From the NCBI GenBank assembly GCA_030544235.1, contig CM060464.1, positions 34,305,602-34,369,601 on the forward strand: a stretch of DNA of 64,000 nucleotides, in the 5' to 3' direction. The DNA comes from Lepturacanthus savala. Its lineage: Eukaryota; Chordata; Actinopteri; Scombriformes; Trichiuridae. Under the pieces are notes generated by a model. That model was not told where the DNA came from, did no database searches, and saw only the letters and a program-made list of their open reading frames with translations. The translations under genes and the position numbers were made by a program. Shown here piece by piece: positions 63,701-64,000 of the stretch. Within the stretch, counting starts at the first letter, position 1. Every line of letters starts with the position of its first letter.

Positions 63701-64000
63701 GCACAAAAAGACAAAATGCTATGTAGGCCTAAATCAGTACAATATTTTTACAGAAAATCTCATTTACCATTTACTATATGTAAAATGGTATAGTTTTGGA
63801 TCAGAAATTCACCTGGAAAAGCTATTGTTTTCATGTGGTTTGTGTTTTAAAGTTTTTATTGCTCCATATGCATTCTCTCGGTCTGAAGAGCACAAAAAGA
63901 CAAAATGCTATGTAGACCTAAATCAGTACAATATTTTTATAGAAAATTTTATTTACCTTTTACTTTATGTCAAATGGTATAGTTGTGGATCAGAAATTCA
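45786..64000 (+). repeat. 189-bp satellite array, main block (about 96 monomers)
   Basis: Homogeneous head-to-tail array with landmark TTGTTTTCATG from 46,060 to 63,825: 94 units minus one base, the base being a single-nucleotide deletion near 50,450. Diagnostic variants show higher-order structure: premature TAA at 54,021 and 55,155 (1,134 bp = 6 units apart); an A-to-C-phase TTTCAAAG variant at 51,560 and 56,663 and a CTCAGTC variant at 51,781 and 56,884 (both 5,103 bp = 27 units apart); and a CAATATTA variant at 47,313 and 48,258 (5 units). Runs off the window end. Repeat length near 190 bp and such structure are common in centromeric satellites; that role is inference. Confidence 0.98.
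46060..50496 (+). other. 1,478-codon open frame in the satellite, probably not a gene
   Basis: About 23 units of 63 codons stay open from a TTG at 46,060 to a stop caused by a one-base deletion near 50,450. No ATG occurs in this frame. Further frames of 1,157, 323, 988 and 1,015 codons follow (50,550-54,023; 54,186-55,157; 55,320-58,286; 58,299-61,346), separated by substitutions giving TAA, TAA and TAG. The last ends in TGA; the frame is then open again to 64,000. Unit variants are largely amino-acid-changing (D/G, Q/K, I/T/R, L/H, S/L, C/S), with few silent ones. No signal peptide, domain or intron signals recognised. Confidence 0.75.

Noticed and set aside
45786..64000. CRISPR-like array
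   Set aside because: The repeats are contiguous 189-bp monomers without unique spacers, in a eukaryotic context.

Overview
This is vertebrate nuclear DNA, almost certainly from a teleost fish. Coding sequence is split by GT-AG introns. The elements recognised are an EnSpm/CACTA-type transposon, piggyBac, hAT, a Helitron-derived gene, a Tx1/L1-like LINE, an L2-like LINE tail and two endogenous retroviruses. Long (AC)n tracts and a 189-bp satellite complete the picture. There is no bacterial-style gene organisation and no rRNA, tRNA or CRISPR locus. The species cannot be fixed from the sequence. The overall character is a satellite-flanked, probably pericentromeric or otherwise poorly recombining block of nested transposons.

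Layout. At 1-2.2 kb and 45.8-64 kb lies a tandem array of a 189-bp monomer (63 codons, so no frame is lost between copies). It reads + in both places, runs off both window ends and has higher-order repeat structure. A diverged piece reads - at 44.88-45.75 kb, head-to-head with the main array, and another at 29.88-30.56 kb. From 2.2 to 4.4 kb (satellite flank module, L2-like tail, solo LTR) the sequence is mirrored at 43.0-45.7 kb. From 5.5 to 8.4 kb there is a minus-strand Helitron-type pseudogene whose upstream exons resemble an SGNH hydrolase. From 8,781 to 25,192 there is one EnSpm-like transposon with matching ends. It carries a broken SAMD3-like multi-exon gene and, downstream, a nearly full-length broken transposase. 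Inside it sit a piggyBac relic (itself split by a hAT element), a copy of a GTTCAC-rich foldback repeat with a 257-bp (AC)n tract, and an L1 (itself split by another hAT-type element).

From about 23.96 to 29.48 kb the sequence is repeated inverted at 35.36-40.26 kb, making a roughly 5-kb-armed palindrome around a 6-kb spacer. The right arm contains the one gene that reads as intact: a three-exon, 160-residue P2X7-like-domain protein at 35,239-36,381. The left-arm copy has lost exon 1 and is frameshifted. The spacer holds satellite fragments, an ERV gag-protease relic, direct repeats and a short telomere-like tract. From 40.26 to 43.6 kb lies a deleted minus-strand provirus with an antisense solo LTR of its own family nested in it.

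The genes do not form a pathway. The biology here is the layered history of insertion, inverted duplication and satellite amplification. The very long open frames in the satellite contain essentially no ATG and are best explained by a stop-free monomer whose length is a multiple of three.
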